Below are positions 1-12,119 of a stretch of DNA of 64,000 bases, piece after piece. A model generated the notes under the pieces. The model was not told where the DNA came from. It saw nothing but the letters and a program-made list of their open reading frames with translations, and searched no databases. The stretch spans positions 24,554,779-24,618,778 of the forward strand of contig JAKSZU010000005.1 in NCBI GenBank assembly GCA_026018925.1, read 5' to 3'. Within the stretch, counting starts at the first letter, position 1, and each line of letters starts with the position of its first letter. Source of the DNA: Tupaia tana. Its lineage: Eukaryota > Chordata > Mammalia > Scandentia > Tupaiidae. The position numbers and the translations under genes are program-made.

Positions 1-95
1 CTGGTGTGAGTTTAAGCCACCGGGTCCAGGACTCAAACTGCAGTCGACTACATGGGAGTCCAGTGATATAGCCATTACGCCATCTGTTGGCCCCT
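1..95 (-). repeat. tRNA-derived SINE, truncated by window edge
   Basis: The tRNA-related head of the dominant SINE on the - strand, ending in the typical CTGTTGGCCCC. Its body and tail lie beyond base 1. Confidence 0.85.
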
Positions 96-490
96 AAACC
101 TCAGTTTAGTCATGTAGAAAATGAACACAGTAGCTCCCTGTTGCCTCCTGGGCTCTCACTCATTAATTCACTGAACAGGTGTGTGAAGGAGGCACTGTCC
201 TAGGGCTGGGTCTCAGCACTGAGCTGGCAGACATGAGCCCTGCATCATGGAGCTGGCTCATGGATTACAATGCTGAGTCTGGAAAGTGGCTAAGAGCACG
301 GGATAAACTGTGAAGTACTATGAAAACGGTAGTTACTCTTGCATTAGTGACATTTTCTTCCTGGGAGGTTCTTTTTCTCATTTGAGTGATAAATTGATAG
401 AAAATGAAAATGAAAAGAAATGGTAGGTATTTCTGTCAGAGAAGTTAAGGTGTAAGTGAGTTGTGCCTTGCACATCAGAGTAGGCAGTTA

Positions 491-560
491 TTAAGTTGTC
501 AGAAAAGTCATGATGCATTTTTGCCTAGAAAAATACGTCACAACTTTTCCGACAACCCAA
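491..560. mobile_element. Palindromic MITE (mariner-like), family 1 copy 1
   Basis: Seventy bases with inverted ends: TTGTCAGAAAAGTCATGA on the left, its imperfect complement ending CCGACAACCCAA on the right. TA dinucleotides flank both sides (489-490, 561-562), as expected for Tc1/mariner insertion. A hairpin-only element with no coding capacity. Confidence 0.75.
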
Positions 561-979
561 TATTAAATGTTGTTGAATGAACAGAGGAATGGTATGAGGA
601 TTTGGAAATTTAGTGGGAGTAGATACTAATTCCTTTCTTGCTTGTTAAATTTTCAGAAATGTTCAGTGCATTTTAAGAAAAGTGTAATTTACATCTAGCA
701 CTCATAAGAATGTAAAACTGAGCTTATTGAATGATTTAACTCCAAATTCAAAATACTGATTTTTGGAGAGTGCCAGAGTTAGCATTTTATACCTGGATTT
801 CACATTACTAATTAAAAGAATTTAATGTCATTGGAAATTTGAGATCATTGTGTTAGGCACAATATAGGTTATCTAATGTTTCTGATTGTGAATGAGATGT
901 GAAACCCTAAGTTTAAAGGCCAATTTGATTTATTGTATTGTCTTGGGGAATAAAAGGAAAGTTTAGTTCCTGGGGTTAT

Positions 980-1096
980 ACCAAGGGACTTCAAAAATTT
1001 TGTGGAAAAATGGAGTTAAAGAACAAGTTTATTTTGGTGCAAAAATGTTTTAAATCCATGCAACATTTTTTCATAATAAACTTTTTGAAGGTCTCT
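980..1096 (-). mobile_element. MITE-like element, family 2 copy 1
   Basis: Ends resemble GGGACTTCAAAAA and TTTTTGAAGGTCTC, an inverted pair. The centre (GTTTATTTTGGTGCAAAAAT) is the reverse complement of the matching part of the copies at 20174 and 41011. Confidence 0.7.
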
Positions 1097-1107
1097 CATA
1101 TTTATAC

Positions 1108-1317
1108 CTTTTTTTAAGATTATTTTTTCTCACAGCACAAGTGAGCGAGAGAGAGAGCACTCCCAGGATCTTGATGCCACGATCCACCCCCAACTTCAGC
1201 AAGCCATGGCTCACGGGCATGTTTGTACCTAATGTACTCTGAATGCTGGAACCCTACCACGTGGTTCTGCTTCAAAGAGTCTCATTTTGTCATCACTGTA
1301 CTACTGTCAGGCCCCTG
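1108..1317 (-). repeat. Older CT-rich SINE (second family)
   Basis: Poly-T start, then GAGCGAGAGAGAGAGCACTC and a tRNA-like remnant ending near GTCAGGCCCCTGAC. Closest to the copies at 10533 and 61993 and clearly different from the dominant SINE. Confidence 0.6.
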
Positions 1318-1651
1318 ACAATCACATTTTAAGCATACAAAACGAGAATTTTTCATTTTTCCCCAGAGAAGTTGCATTTAGTGGGAAACAACTTGAATGA
1401 TCACTCATGCAGCGATAGATTCTGCACTGTCTGGGCTATTTTTGAATTGCATAACTTTGAGTCAATTTCAGGTTTATATGAATATCTGATAAATATTGAA
1501 AGTTCTAAAGGCCTTGTGCTGTGACACTTTATTTACACACTCATTTGCACAAAGTCCCACGTATTGACAGTACTAAGCACTGGTGAGGGCATGTGAGGGC
1601 AGCTTCATCTTCTCTTAACAGATGGCTTTCTCCATTCATTGTCTTCCACAG

Positions 1652-1786
1652 GCAAACATGCTGAAGACATATTTGGTGAGTTGTTTAATGAGGCTAACAA
1701 CTTCTACATCAGAGCAAATTCTCTTCAAGACAGAATTGATCGCCTCGCTGTCAAAGTCACCCAGCTGGATTCAACAGTGGAAGAGG
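1652..1786 (+). CDS. WASF3: WASF3 coding exon a (residues about 45-90)
   Basis: First of seven visible WASF3 exons. Acceptor AG at 1650-1651 follows a pyrimidine stretch; donor GT is at 1787-1788. It enters in phase 1 (completing a Ser codon) and leaves in phase 1. It encodes the later part of the WAVE homology domain (WHD), including [20 protein letters not shown] and the helix ending QLDSTVEE. In the family this N-terminal region packs against ABI and BRK1/HSPC300 in the WAVE regulatory complex, which is held inactive until Rac binds through CYFIP. The upstream exon(s) carrying the start codon lie outside the window, so the gene is partial here. Identity is from protein similarity I recognise; the exon limits are read directly from the sequence. 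Confidence 0.95.
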
Positions 1787-2517
1787 GTAGGTAATTGCAT
1801 GAAAGCAATGAGCTAGAAGTGATGTTGACAGAAGGTAGTAATTAATTGCAGTGTAATTACTGCTTTTTCTTTAGGATAGTATGCTGATACTTCATCTTGT
1901 CTTTCTTAGAAGAAGAACAAGGGGGAAAACCCACAACTTTGGGTTAATTAGTGATGAAAAGACTTGTATCTTGTCTACCTCATATGCATACTTAAAATTA
2001 CAAATAGAGTACTTATTTAAAAGACTTCTTCAAGTGCATTCAGAATTAAAAGTCTTTATTTAGGTTATGGGTAGTTATTTTAAAATACTTTCTTAACCAA
2101 AAATCACAGCATCACTCCAAAGATACGATCCATGTAAGAGGGAGGGTTTGTATGTGCTTTAATATGGCCCACGAAAGGCTTCAAACTGATGCTCTCGTTA
2201 GAGTTGATACCTCTAATTAATCTTGATGATTCTGCTGATTTAAAATTTTTATTAACTTTCTCAGAAATAGCATATGTAGGCCTTTAAACTTTAGGTTTTA
2301 AAATAATGTTAATATCAATAATCATTTTGATGATACACCCTGAAATTGTGGCAGTTTCAATAAAACTTGTCAGCAATTCCTTTTTAAAAATATTAATTTC
2401 AGTATCTTTTGAATAAAAGACTAAGATTAGGCTGCAAAATAGCTACTGAAAAGTGATGATACACTATCTCATATTTACTTTGAGAAAAATAATTCAGTTT
2501 AAAAATTATTTTTACCA

Positions 2518-2769
2518 GGGCCTATAGGTGGCATGATGGCTAAGACGCTGGACTACCACACAGCAGACCACAGTTTGAATCCTGGGCCTGGTGGCTTAAA
2601 AATCACACCGGGCATGAGTGCGTGCATGCCCAAAATCCTGAGAGTAGAGTAGAGAAGGGATTGCTGCATGGCCGTCCTCCCAGGAGGGTGATTTCTCACT
2701 TTCCCTCTCACTGTCTCTTTGTCTCTCTGGCGAGCACACACACCCTGTGACAAAAACATAAAAAAAAAT
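2518..2769 (+). repeat. tRNA-derived SINE, long form
   Basis: Head GGGCCTATAGGTGGCATGAT, box-B-like AGTTTGAATCC, a middle with CATGCCCAAAATCCTGAGAG, CT-rich end and an A-rich tail. Confidence 0.85.
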
Positions 2770-2928
2770 TATTTTTACCTTGATAATGGTACTTGCAGTT
2801 TCTCTTGTTGCAGTAAGGGGATCTTAGCATCTTATTTTTGTGCTGTACATATATTGGTAAAGAAAAAAAAAACTAATTTTCTTGAAAGGTAGTTATTTGA
2901 GGAATTCATCCTTCATTATTATTTTTTT

Positions 2929-3105
2929 TAATTATTTTCTTTAACTTTATTTATTTTAATTTGACCAGAGAGGGATGGAGTGAGAGAGAGTGAGTGAGAG
3001 AAAGAGAAAGAAAGTGAGAAAGAAAGCCGCCAGGTCCAGTACTTGAACTGCAGTAAGCCATGTGGGAGTCTAGCACCCTTAACCACCATGTCACCTGCTG
3101 GCTCT
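2929..3105 (-). repeat. tRNA-derived SINE, short form
   Basis: T-rich tail, GA-rich body and tRNA head ending CACCTGCTGGCTC. It lacks the middle segment of the long form. Confidence 0.85.
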
Positions 3106-3149
3106 ATCCTTTATCATTTTAAAAAGATGTTTTTCATGTTCAGATCTTT

Positions 3150-3315
3150 TTTTTTTTAGAATTATTTAATTTTATTTATTTATTATTATTATTCAGTTTG
3201 ACCTGAGAGAGACAGAGAGAGAGAAAGAAAGAAGGCAAGCCACAAGGTCCAGGACTCGAACCAGGGTCGGCCATGTGAGAGTCCAGCTTCTTAACTACAC
3301 ACCACCTGCTGGGCC
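3150..3315 (-). repeat. tRNA-derived SINE, short form, with perfect TSD
   Basis: Flanked by identical 15-bp repeats CATGTTCAGATCTTT at 3135-3149 and 3316-3330, proving insertion by target-primed reverse transcription. Short form without the middle segment. Confidence 0.92.
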
Positions 3316-3593
3316 CATGTTCAGATCTTTATCAAGGGTCAAATTAAATTAATGAGTATAAATTTAACAAAAATGTAAAACATTGAAATCTGACTGTTCA
3401 TTATGAATATTCTTAATGACCTTTCCAACAATACGTAGGAAGTTAAAGACATGCTCTTTTAAATCAGATTTTTAAAATTTTATTTTCTATTGAAAAAAAT
3501 ATTTTGAGTAGCTGTTTGGTTTATTTAGATAAGGAATCTCTAACATCTTAAATCAATCATTCACTTTTCAAATTGATATCACAAGTGATTTTT

Positions 3594-3835
3594 TTTGTTT
3601 GGGGGGAGGTTTTTGCTATAGGGCACGTGCGCTCGCCAGAAAGACAGAGAGACAGAAAGTGAGAAATCACCCCCCCCAGGGGAAATAGCCATGCAGCAAT
3701 CCCTTCTCCTCCATCCTCCTCTCAGGATCTTGGGCACACGCCTGGCGTGAGTTTAAGCCACAGGGTCTGGGACTCAGACTGTGGTCGACTACATGGGAGT
3801 CTAGCAATGCAGCCATTATGCCAGCTGCTGGTCCC
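3594..3835 (-). repeat. tRNA-derived SINE, long form
   Basis: Complete long form. Flanking repeats CACAAGTGATTTTT (3580-3593) and CACAAGTAATTTTT (3836-3849) differ at one base. Confidence 0.92.
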
Positions 3836-4823
3836 CACAAGTAATTTTTAATATTTATTCATCTTCAGTTTTTTTTTTTTTTGACTCTTGCAGTTGAAAT
3901 GCTTTTGATACACCTTACACTGAAAAAGGATCATTTATAGGTTAAATTGTATGAAATTTTGCAGTACATGTTACATGTTTTAAGCCCCTTTGCAATCAAG
4001 ATTTATGTTATTACTCTCCTTGGCACAGGTGTTTGAGTACAAAAAACACTTGGCTGAAAGTTGGGAAATGTGTATTTTGTTTTGGGCTTGTCACTTTTTT
4101 GCTGGCAGATCTTGGCGATGTCATTTAAACATCCCTGAATCTTAGCATCAGTGGCCTACTGGCTGGGTTGATAGGACTAGTTGTTCACCTCAAATATTTG
4201 TGTCAAAGCCAGATGAGTTAATAAGTGTAATGTCAAGTATGGTACAAACACAAGAAAAGAGTGTCTCCAGCCCATTTTCTGACTGCTTGGGGCAGTTTTG
4301 TGTTATTTATCAAGCTACTTAATATCAAGGACTATCCGTATGTTGATAAGCATTGCCATCTTTCTTTAATGTTAGTATTAGAAAAAAATGTGTCATTTAC
4401 ATTTGAGTAATTTTTGTGCAAGTGTTCCCCATGTACATTACATTTAAACTGGTATTAACTGTGTGAATGGTGTTTTCCTTAGGATATCCAAATCCATACA
4501 TTTATATAACTGTTAGATTCAACTGTATTCCTGTATGATTTCTGAGGGTTGCTATTTAATTAAAAATAATTTTCTAATATTAGGTCCAATGAAATAATTA
4601 GATTGCTACAAAAAGAAAAAAGCCATAATTTGACCTCTTTTTAGAGAGATAACTATTAACTGTAAGAGGGCAAGAATGCACATGCTAGGTTTTAAATGGA
4701 CAATATAAGGCATCATTTGGTTAGTCTAGGAGATGTTTGTGATTGTGAGTTAAATGATACTTATTTCTAAACAGTTAAACATATGTCTGTGAAACTCAAC
4801 TTGGGGGACTTTTCTCTAAACAG

Positions 4824-4977
4824 TATCACTACAGGATATCAACATGAAGAAAGCTTTCAAAAGTTCTACAGTCCAAGACCAGCAGGTGGTTTCAAAGAAC
4901 AGTATTCCTAATCCTGTTGCTGACATTTATAACCAGAGCGATAAGCCACCTCCTCTGAACATCCTGACACCGTACAG
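4824..4977 (+). CDS. WASF3: WASF3 coding exon b (residues 90-141)
   Basis: Acceptor AG at 4822-4823 and donor GT at 4978-4979. It starts by completing the Val codon split after exon a and ends after two bases of an Arg codon. It encodes [16 protein letters not shown], then a linker rich in polar residues, then the conserved [11 protein letters not shown] motif of the WAVE homology domain. This motif is near-invariant in WASF1, WASF2 and WASF3, and the first two thirds ([12 protein letters not shown]) are the WASF3-type version. An ORF read through the donor into the intron is a shadow, not an alternative end. Splice phases match exon c exactly. Confidence 0.96.
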
Positions 4978-7900
4978 GTACGGCCTAGTGTGTCCCCTGC
5001 AGAGCCCGTGCAGTAGAGAGGTGTGCAGAGGTGGGCGGAGTTGGGAACCTGCTGACGCATTGTTCAGGAATATCCTCCATTCTGTTAAAATTAAGAATTT
5101 TTTCAAACTTTGAAAATAATAAGAGCAGTATTTTACAAAATGTAACTACTCTTTGGGTAAAGCATTATTAATGTTTTACTATTTCAAAATGTACATACAT
5201 TTACCAAGAGAAGCAGGAGCTCTAATTTGAGCTTTTAGATGTAGCTATGTGGATAATGTCGTAACAATGCTGTGTGTGGTTATGTTGTTGTTGCTCATTT
5301 TCAGTCAGTTTGAAAGGAGCCGCATAATTCATTTACCGTGCAGCAAAATACCTGCCTCAGCACTTCAGCACTGCAGAGACTTTAGTTATTTAATTCAGAA
5401 AAAAGGTATTCTGCCATGTTAGGGGTTTTTAAGAGTGAAAATGTAGTCAACAAATTAACCTTCTGTTGTAAAACAGTAGGGTGCCTTATCAGGACCAAAT
5501 TTCTAAGTAGAAGAATGGAAAAATAAACAGTGCAAAAAATTATGAATGAACTAAAAAATGCTTTAGAAAAACTCCTTCTGCCTCTCCTGGCTCCTGTCTC
5601 ATCGTTCCTCCCCATCTTTGTTGCCCTCTTGTCCATCTCACATCTTCGGCCTCTGATGAGCACAGGCAGAGGTGCCAGGGGCGCTCACTGCCCCACAGTC
5701 AATGAGGTGAAGTCCTGTGATGATGTTCCAGAATCCTGTGAGTTCTGACCTTCCCGCCAAATATTCCTGCCCTTATGGGCTATTTGGTCCTTTTCAAAAG
5801 TGCCCAGAGTTTTTCTCGGTTGGAATTCCTGCCCTTTCTCAAGGTTCACAAAGAGAAGTTTGGAGCTACGCTTTATTGTTGTTCTGTTAGTAATGTGCGG
5901 TTCAAGCCCATCCCTTTCTTTCTGAACAAATAGACATATTCTCTCAAGAACATGTTAGAGACCCCATGGATACCAGTGGGCAAGGAGCAAGCAGCTGCGC
6001 CTTTCTATGAAACAAGTATACTTTCCAAAGGTTTCACACGTTCATTTAAAAATTAATGATATGTGTGAATAGTAGCACTGAAAGCCTAATGTTTTAATGT
6101 GTGCTTTTGGTCAGTAAGAATTTTTCCAGGGCAATTTTAGTTTTACTTAGCACTGGGAGCCTCAGTACACATGAAGCTTTGCTTACTGAAAATTTCTTCT
6201 CGGTGTTAGTAAGAAATCTCACTAAAAATTCTGTTTGAAAACTCAAAAAATTACTTAGCTTGATTAATTAAGATAATGATCAAATATTTGTGGCGATTTA
6301 AAAATTTTGATTCCATAAAAAATTATTTGACTTTTATGTGTGTATACATTTACTCTTATGGAAAATAAAGCACATCTTTGCCTTTTTAATGGTATTTTAA
6401 GAATAGCAGTACCAGTTTAAAACCACTTTTCACTAATTGTGCAATATTTGGGGGAGGCATTTGAAACAAAGAAACTTTAGCATTTGAACTTAAATATGAC
6501 ACTGTTGACATTGTCTTAATATAAGAAGTAAAATGTGACTGAAAAATTAAGTGCTTAGATGGTATAAACAAAACATATCTGCTTATATTCTTATATCAAC
6601 GTCAACATGTATTTACTTAAGTGAGTTTCCACCTTCTTTAAAGTATTTACTCCATTTTAAAAAGAAATGCGCATTTATACATCTTAAAATTACACAAAAT
6701 TTTAACTCAGTTTTTCTATACTTTTGCCTGATGTACGTATATACATACATCAGTGTTTTTGTTTGTTTGTTTCCTTTCCTGCCACAAGGCATATATACTC
6801 GCCAGAGAGACAGAGAAAGAGAGAAAGTGAGAAATCGCCCCCCCGGGGAGGATGACCACACCACAGTCCCTTCTCCTCCATCCTCCTCTCAGGATTTTGG
6901 GCATGCACACACACACATGCCTGGGGTGTTTTCAAGCTGCCAGGTCAAAGACTTGAACTGTGATCGGCCATATGGGAATCCATTGCCTTAACCACCATAC
7001 CACCTACTGGCCCTACCTTTGCCTATATTTAAGGTCCTAGTATCTTAGGGAGACAAATTTTCTTTTTAACCATAATGTTATTAATAAAAATCTCTATCAG
7101 ATGGGTGGCTTATCAATTAAGATTTTTAGAAATTTTGGAAAATAAAGCTACAGATTAAAATAGGAACGTAGATAAATGCTGCAAACATAAGTACTTTATT
7201 GTTTGTTTAGTCCAAACATATTCAAAATGGAAACCCAAAGAATATTTCCACCTGAAACAAATATCGATATCTATTGATATTTACTAGCATATAATGCTTA
7301 ACACATTACAGCAATGAAGATGGTAATCCATTGTCGTCTGTACCTGCTAAAGCCAGGATGAAATAATCGAAGGTTAAAGTACTGAGTGAGTTACACTGGT
7401 TCATTAGCGATTTCAGACACAGCAGTACTTAACACCTTACAGCCATGGCCTTAGTGTTTGATGGTGAGATGCTCGGCAGAGATGGCATGCAGAGCAGGGG
7501 CTCTTACGGACAGACGACTTTTTTTCATCCTCAATCATTCGGTTAACTTCCTTTCACTATTTAGGCATAAACTCATTTGTTACTCATGTAACTGATTTTG
7601 TTTCCCCTCTGTGCCTTAAATGACTTGGTGAAATAGTAATATGAAATGTAATTGTTCTACTTCCTCTCGAAGGCAGTCTGTAGGGTGAATACTTTGTATA
7701 AACGTTAGTAGAACAGTGTACATAATTGTTTGAGCATTACTATTGATTTATATAACAATTTTGGATTCATATTATCTGCTGTATTATTGATTTTATAATA
7801 AGTGAGGAGCTCAGAATAGTTTTTAGACCACAGTAATCATAGCAGTACTTTAAAATGAATGACTACAAGTGAATAAAGTTTCTTTGTAGGTTATTTCCAC

Positions 7901-8379
7901 TTTGCAACTACAGAGCTCATCACAGTTCATACCCCACGAAAATTTTGTTTCTTTCCTAATTGAATGTATATATACTGGGCAAACATTGGTAAAAAGGTAG
8001 AGTACTGATTTTAATCCTGTAACATTGAAGCTCCAGAGTAGAAGTACATTTATCTGTACTTCCATCTCTCTGTTGGAATAAACATTTCCTGAAATAATTC
8101 AGTATTAAAATTGCTATTTATGATCCGTATTGTGACCTTTTTTGGGGAAATTTTTATGCCTAATTTTAAATTTGCAAGGATATTTTTAATATAATTATTC
8201 TAGGACAGGTTATTCTTGGATATTTCCACGTTTTCAAATAAGAAAATTAGAGACTTAATAATGTATAGATAACTAAAATTCACTATGTAGATGTTATAAC
8301 CTCAAGAGTTTAAATTAACTTCCATATGAAAGTATCTAACTCTCTTTTTTTCTTTGACTTGCAATATGTTGATTCATAG
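4978..8379 (+). other. WASF3 intron b-c
   Basis: Single SINE near 6757-7013. The stretches 4978-6756 and 7014-8379 have no repeat I can name; the first is unusually free of young insertions for this locus and contains a short C/T-rich stretch near 5575-5660. Confidence 0.9.
6757..7013 (-). repeat. tRNA-derived SINE, long form
   Basis: (TTTG)n start, GGCATATATACTCGCCAGAG, and a tRNA head ending CCACCTACTGGCCCT. Moderately diverged. Confidence 0.88.
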
Positions 8380-8497
8380 AGATGATAAGAAGGATGGGCT
8401 GAAGTTCTATACTGATCCTTCCTACTTCTTTGACCTGTGGAAAGAGAAAATGTTACAGGACACAGAAGACAAAAGGAAAGAGAAAAGACGTCAGAAG
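8380..8497 (+). CDS. WASF3: WASF3 coding exon c (residues 141-180)
   Basis: Acceptor AG at 8378-8379, donor GT at 8498-8499; enters in phase 2 and ends in phase 0. It encodes [20 protein letters not shown] and the basic stretch RKEKRRQK. By counting codons back from the stop, the Tyr in LKFY is residue 151, which matches the Abl-phosphorylated Tyr151 of human WASF3. The [10 protein letters not shown] segment closes the WAVE homology domain; the following basic patch begins the phosphoinositide-binding region of the family. The phase-0 end lets it splice either to exon d or to the candidate alternative exon at 17563. Confidence 0.97.
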
Positions 8498-9197
8498 GTA
8501 AATAATTCCCATATGGGGAATGCGTGTATCAATGTGCATATGAGATTCTTGTTTAGAAATAAATCACTCAGTTCTTTACTGAAATACTAGAGATGTTTTA
8601 TTTAGTGCTGAAGCTTTTTAGAGGTTACCTTTTTGCATATGAAGGTCCCAACAATTCAATCTAACATGGTAATACTGTTTTTCAATAAATACTTTTCTGA
8701 TTTATTCTCCTCCTCTTGCTTTGCTTTAACAAAGTAGTGACTAAAATATCAGTTTTATTTGTAACAGTGTTTTGTAACATTTCTTTTCTGGTTCTTTAAA
8801 ATTCTCATAAAGTAGCCAACATTCCATATCAGATACAATAATGTGCTTTTGTCTTTTTAACATTCTTAATTGTTGGGTTGCCACCTAGCTGTAATTAAGT
8901 CTTTGGTGAGATGTTTGTATCGGATAGAGAAGCATGTGTGATAGTATTTACTGAAAATGAGCCTCCCTCTGGGGTAGTGGTAGGCAAGAGAATTGCAGGT
9001 CTGCTTGTTGAGGAACATGGGTGCTACAAGCAGTCTTGGAGGGATAAGCGCAGTCTGCTCAGGTTGAGGGATTTCTCTTCTGAAAATTCCCTCTTTAGGG
9101 CCCAGAAATTAGACTTTTAAGACATGAAGAGTAATTCTCTAAGGCAAGTGTTAGCTAATATTTTTAGTTATAAGCTGTGTTTAAAAATGCTCACTCA

Positions 9198-9318
9198 GGG
9201 CCAGCAAGTTGGCATGATGATGGTTAAAGTGCTGGACTCCCACATCACTGCAGTTTGAGTCCCGACCTGTTGGCTTGCTTTCTCACTTTCTCTCTCTCTT
9301 TCTGGTGAATAATAATAA

Positions 9319-9361
<43 letters not shown>

Positions 9362-9362
9362 C
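9198..9362 (+). repeat. tRNA-derived SINE, short form, with (AATA)n tail
   Basis: Head GGGCCAGCAAGTTGGCATGA, then TGCTTTCTCACTTTCTCTCT, then about 55 bp of AATA repeats. The tail has grown into a microsatellite. Confidence 0.88.
9304..9360 (+). repeat. (AATA)n microsatellite
   Basis: Near-perfect AATA array forming the 3' tail of the SINE at 9198. Confidence 0.95.
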
Positions 9363-9885
9363 TTTTTAAAATGACCACCCAGTTTGCTTGCAAAATAATA
9401 GGGAACTTTAATTAGGATAAATGCTTAGCATTTTTTGGGTCGGTGGCCTAGTGTTTCAGGCATTTAGGTGTTATTGGCCCAGTAGGAGCAAAAGTTTGGG
9501 AAGGAGGAGAATTTTCTGCTTGAAAACAGAATTTAAGGAAGGGAGCATGAAGACAGTTTGCACATTGCAAGTGTAACATATTACCACTGGGCTCTGGGGA
9601 CGGAGTCCAAAGGATTCCTCTCTCTGCTCATGGCATAGGGAGACTTAATTTGGAAATCTTGGAATTGCTGAGTTCTACAACACATTCAAGCAAAGGAAAA
9701 AGAAATTCTAATCTTTTGAATGGAAAATAAACAAATATTCAAAGACATATTTCTTTTAATTCCAGATTAAATAGTAGGACAAAACACTAGAGCTTTTAAG
9801 AGTACCTGCCTTTAAAACTTGCCTCTCCTTTAAAAGGCATTCTGGATTTCCCTTTCCAGTGATACTTTTGGTGGAAATTTAATTT

Positions 9886-10100
9886 TAGTCCAGCTGCAGT
9901 GGTGTGTGCTGCTAAGACTCTGTGCCCCACAAGCCGGGACCACATGGAAGGCCTGGGTTTAGTTCCCAGTCCAACCTAATGGCTGGGCATGGTGGTGTGT
10001 GTTGTAATCCTAGCAACCCAGAAGGCTGAAGCAGCAGAATCATGAGTGTGAGATTGGCTTGGGTAACAAACAAGATCCTGTCTGAGGAAAAAATTGTGTG
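9886..10100 (+). repeat. Composite tRNA/7SL (Alu-monomer-like) SINE
   Basis: A tRNA-like first half with GGGTTTAGTTCCC is joined to an Alu left-monomer-like half: GGCTGGGCATGGTGGTGTGT, then GTAATCCTAGCAACCCAGAA, then an A-rich end after CAAGATCCTGTCTG. 7SL-derived sequence of this sort is limited to Euarchontoglires. Confidence 0.75.
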
Positions 10101-10199
10101 TCCTCCTTCTTGACGAGAAAACAATTTTTATGTATGATTTTGTTTCTTCAAAATCATTGTCATGTCCTCAGCTATTTTGTCTCATTCCACATTTCTCAA

Positions 10200-11150
10200 A
10201 AATGTGAAATTCTGTTAAGAATTTCTCATTTATTCATTCATTTGTATAATGAGTCTTTGTTGAGTGTCTTCTAAATGCTGGATAAACTGTAGTGGAAAAA
10301 AATAAGACAGGATTATTACCTTCTTAGAGATTACAATATAGTGGGGACACAATATGCAACTTTTGGGAAATCAGAGAAAGAGAAGCTCGAAAATGTTGTG
10401 AATATAAGGCTGCTTCTGGTAGGAATAGAAGAGACAAGATAGCCTTCGTTCCTAAATTTCAAAAGTCCACATCATGTTGCAGTTGATGAATCTGAAGGAA
10501 AATGAGTTTAGAAAATTTGGGGACACAAAATCCTTTTTTTTTTAATGTTCATTTATTTTTCCATGATGGAGAGAGAGAAAGAGGCAGCAACAGTGAGAGA
10601 CAGAGACAGAGACAGAGAGAGACTAGCACTCCCAACAGAGTCCCTTCTCCATAATCTACCCCCAGACTTCGCTGGCCTGGATCTTAGGCACAAGCTTGCC
10701 TAGAGTGCTCGGGGGGGTCCTAGGATGTGAGCCTAGGACCTTTCCCATGTGGGTGCAATTCCATTATCACTGTGCCATCATCTGACCCTTCATTGTTTCT
10801 GAAATTTTAGTTTCCTTTAGTTTGATGCTTTAAGAACACTTTTTAAAATTATATGCAAATAAATGTGACATTTTAAGTGTGCGGTGACTTGGGAAATGTG
10901 AGGGAAATGCAGAGTGCAGTGGCTGAGATGACCTGATGAGGTCATGTACATGCAGGGGCTGTGTCAGGGAAGCCTCTCTGAGGCGGTGTCAAAGAAACAG
11001 AGTCAAAGGGTGGATAAAAGAAGTTGGCTAAACAGAGTGAGGGTGTGATAAGGCTGGGATGCTGGAAGGAGGGGAGATGACACACGGGATGCTTCAGAAT
11101 CAAGAAGCCTTCTAGGTGGAGATACCTAAGATCTTCCTGGGGTAGGAAAC
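10200..11150 (+). repeat. L2-like ancient repeat split by a younger SINE
   Basis: Starts TTATTCATTCATTTGTATAA, with GAGTGTCTTCTAAATGCTGG and ATATAGTGGGGACA, and resumes after 10787 with AGGGAAGCCTCTCTGAGGCG. This order matches the conserved 3' part of L2 elements. Family from memory; a database comparison would settle it. Confidence 0.5.
10533..10787 (-). repeat. Older CT-rich SINE (second family)
   Basis: Poly-T, GAGAGAGAAAGAGGCAGCAA, then CACTCCCAACAGAGTCCCTT and a degraded tRNA-like end. Inserted inside the L2-like repeat. Confidence 0.65.
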
Positions 11151-11399
11151 AGTTTGGCTTTTTTTTTTTTTAAGAGATTTTAAAGGAAGGCCAGTGTACA
11201 AGAGTATAAATTCTTCATTGTTAATATTTTGTCTTGGTTTGTGTATATGTATTTGTGTGTGTGTGTCTTATAAACATGTTGATAGGAGATTTGGGGGCTT
11301 AAAGAAAGTTATAGATACCTTAACACTCAACCCCTGAATATGTTGGTATACATTTCTTGAACAGTAAGAGTAATAGTTATTAACAGCAGTTCTTAAATA

Positions 11400-11900
11400 A
11401 AAACATACTGGAATCGTGTTGCAATCTCCCTCCTTTCTTTTTTCCTTTTAATTTTTAAAAGTATACAATCAGTATTTGCTGTTATAAAATGCTCAAATAG
11501 CACTGAAAGAAATAAAGGCACTCCTCTCTCAGGAAGTAACTAACCCCTGTTAACAGTTGGGAGTGCATCTTTTAGACTTTTTAAACATCCACAAATGCAG
11601 ACACATTTTACTAAGTATTTTTTATACCTAGAACTGTGCTATACATGGCTCATGTGCATACACGCAGTCCCTATTAAAGAGATGCTTCAGTCTTTTCAAG
11701 TTTTGTGTACTGTTGTGAAATATGAGTGTTTGATAAATTATTTATGTATTACTAACTTGAATATAGGTCGGTTCTAAATTGTTGATATTACAGCCCCTGT
11801 ATTTGTATCCAGATATTTTTTCAGAATAAATTTCTAGAAGTTGAATTGCTGTTATTGATGAGAATGTGAGTTTTATATTTTGAATGATACAATCATATTG
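11400..11900 (-). repeat. Old L1-like fragment (low resolution)
   Basis: Sequence reminiscent of the antisense of ancient L1 3' regions, for example AATAAATTTCTAGAAGTTGA. Boundaries are approximate. Confidence 0.4.
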
Positions 11901-12119
11901 CCCTTGACCTTTAAAAGATTTATTCTTTGTTTATTCTTTGCCAGGCCTTCTCTTAGTCTCAGATATGATTACTTTTGGTGAACCCTCCCCACTGTGCCTT
12001 TCACTTAATTTCATATCCTCATTAACCCTTTTTATATCATCTATGAGTTTCACACTCATATCCTTTGCAATTCCCTTTCCAAAGCTTCCTGAAGACCTCT
12101 GAAAATAATCCTGTTCTGT

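Larger units (their letters stand above)
1..1651 (+). other. WASF3 upstream intron (partial)
   Basis: Intron running off the left edge. It holds a SINE remnant (1-95), a palindromic MITE (491-560), a second MITE (980-1096) and an old CT-rich SINE (1108-1317). Stretches 96-490, 561-979 and 1318-1640 show nothing I recognise. Confidence 0.85.
1787..4823 (+). other. WASF3 intron a-b
   Basis: AT-rich intron with four SINEs of the dominant family (2518, 2929, 3150, 3594). Segments 1787-2517 and 3850-4823 contain no recognisable repeat or ORF of note. Confidence 0.9.

Noticed and set aside
4844..5113. Longer reading of WASF3 exon b into the intron
   Set aside because: A canonical GT donor at 4978 fits the phase of the next exon, and the downstream part has no WASF similarity.
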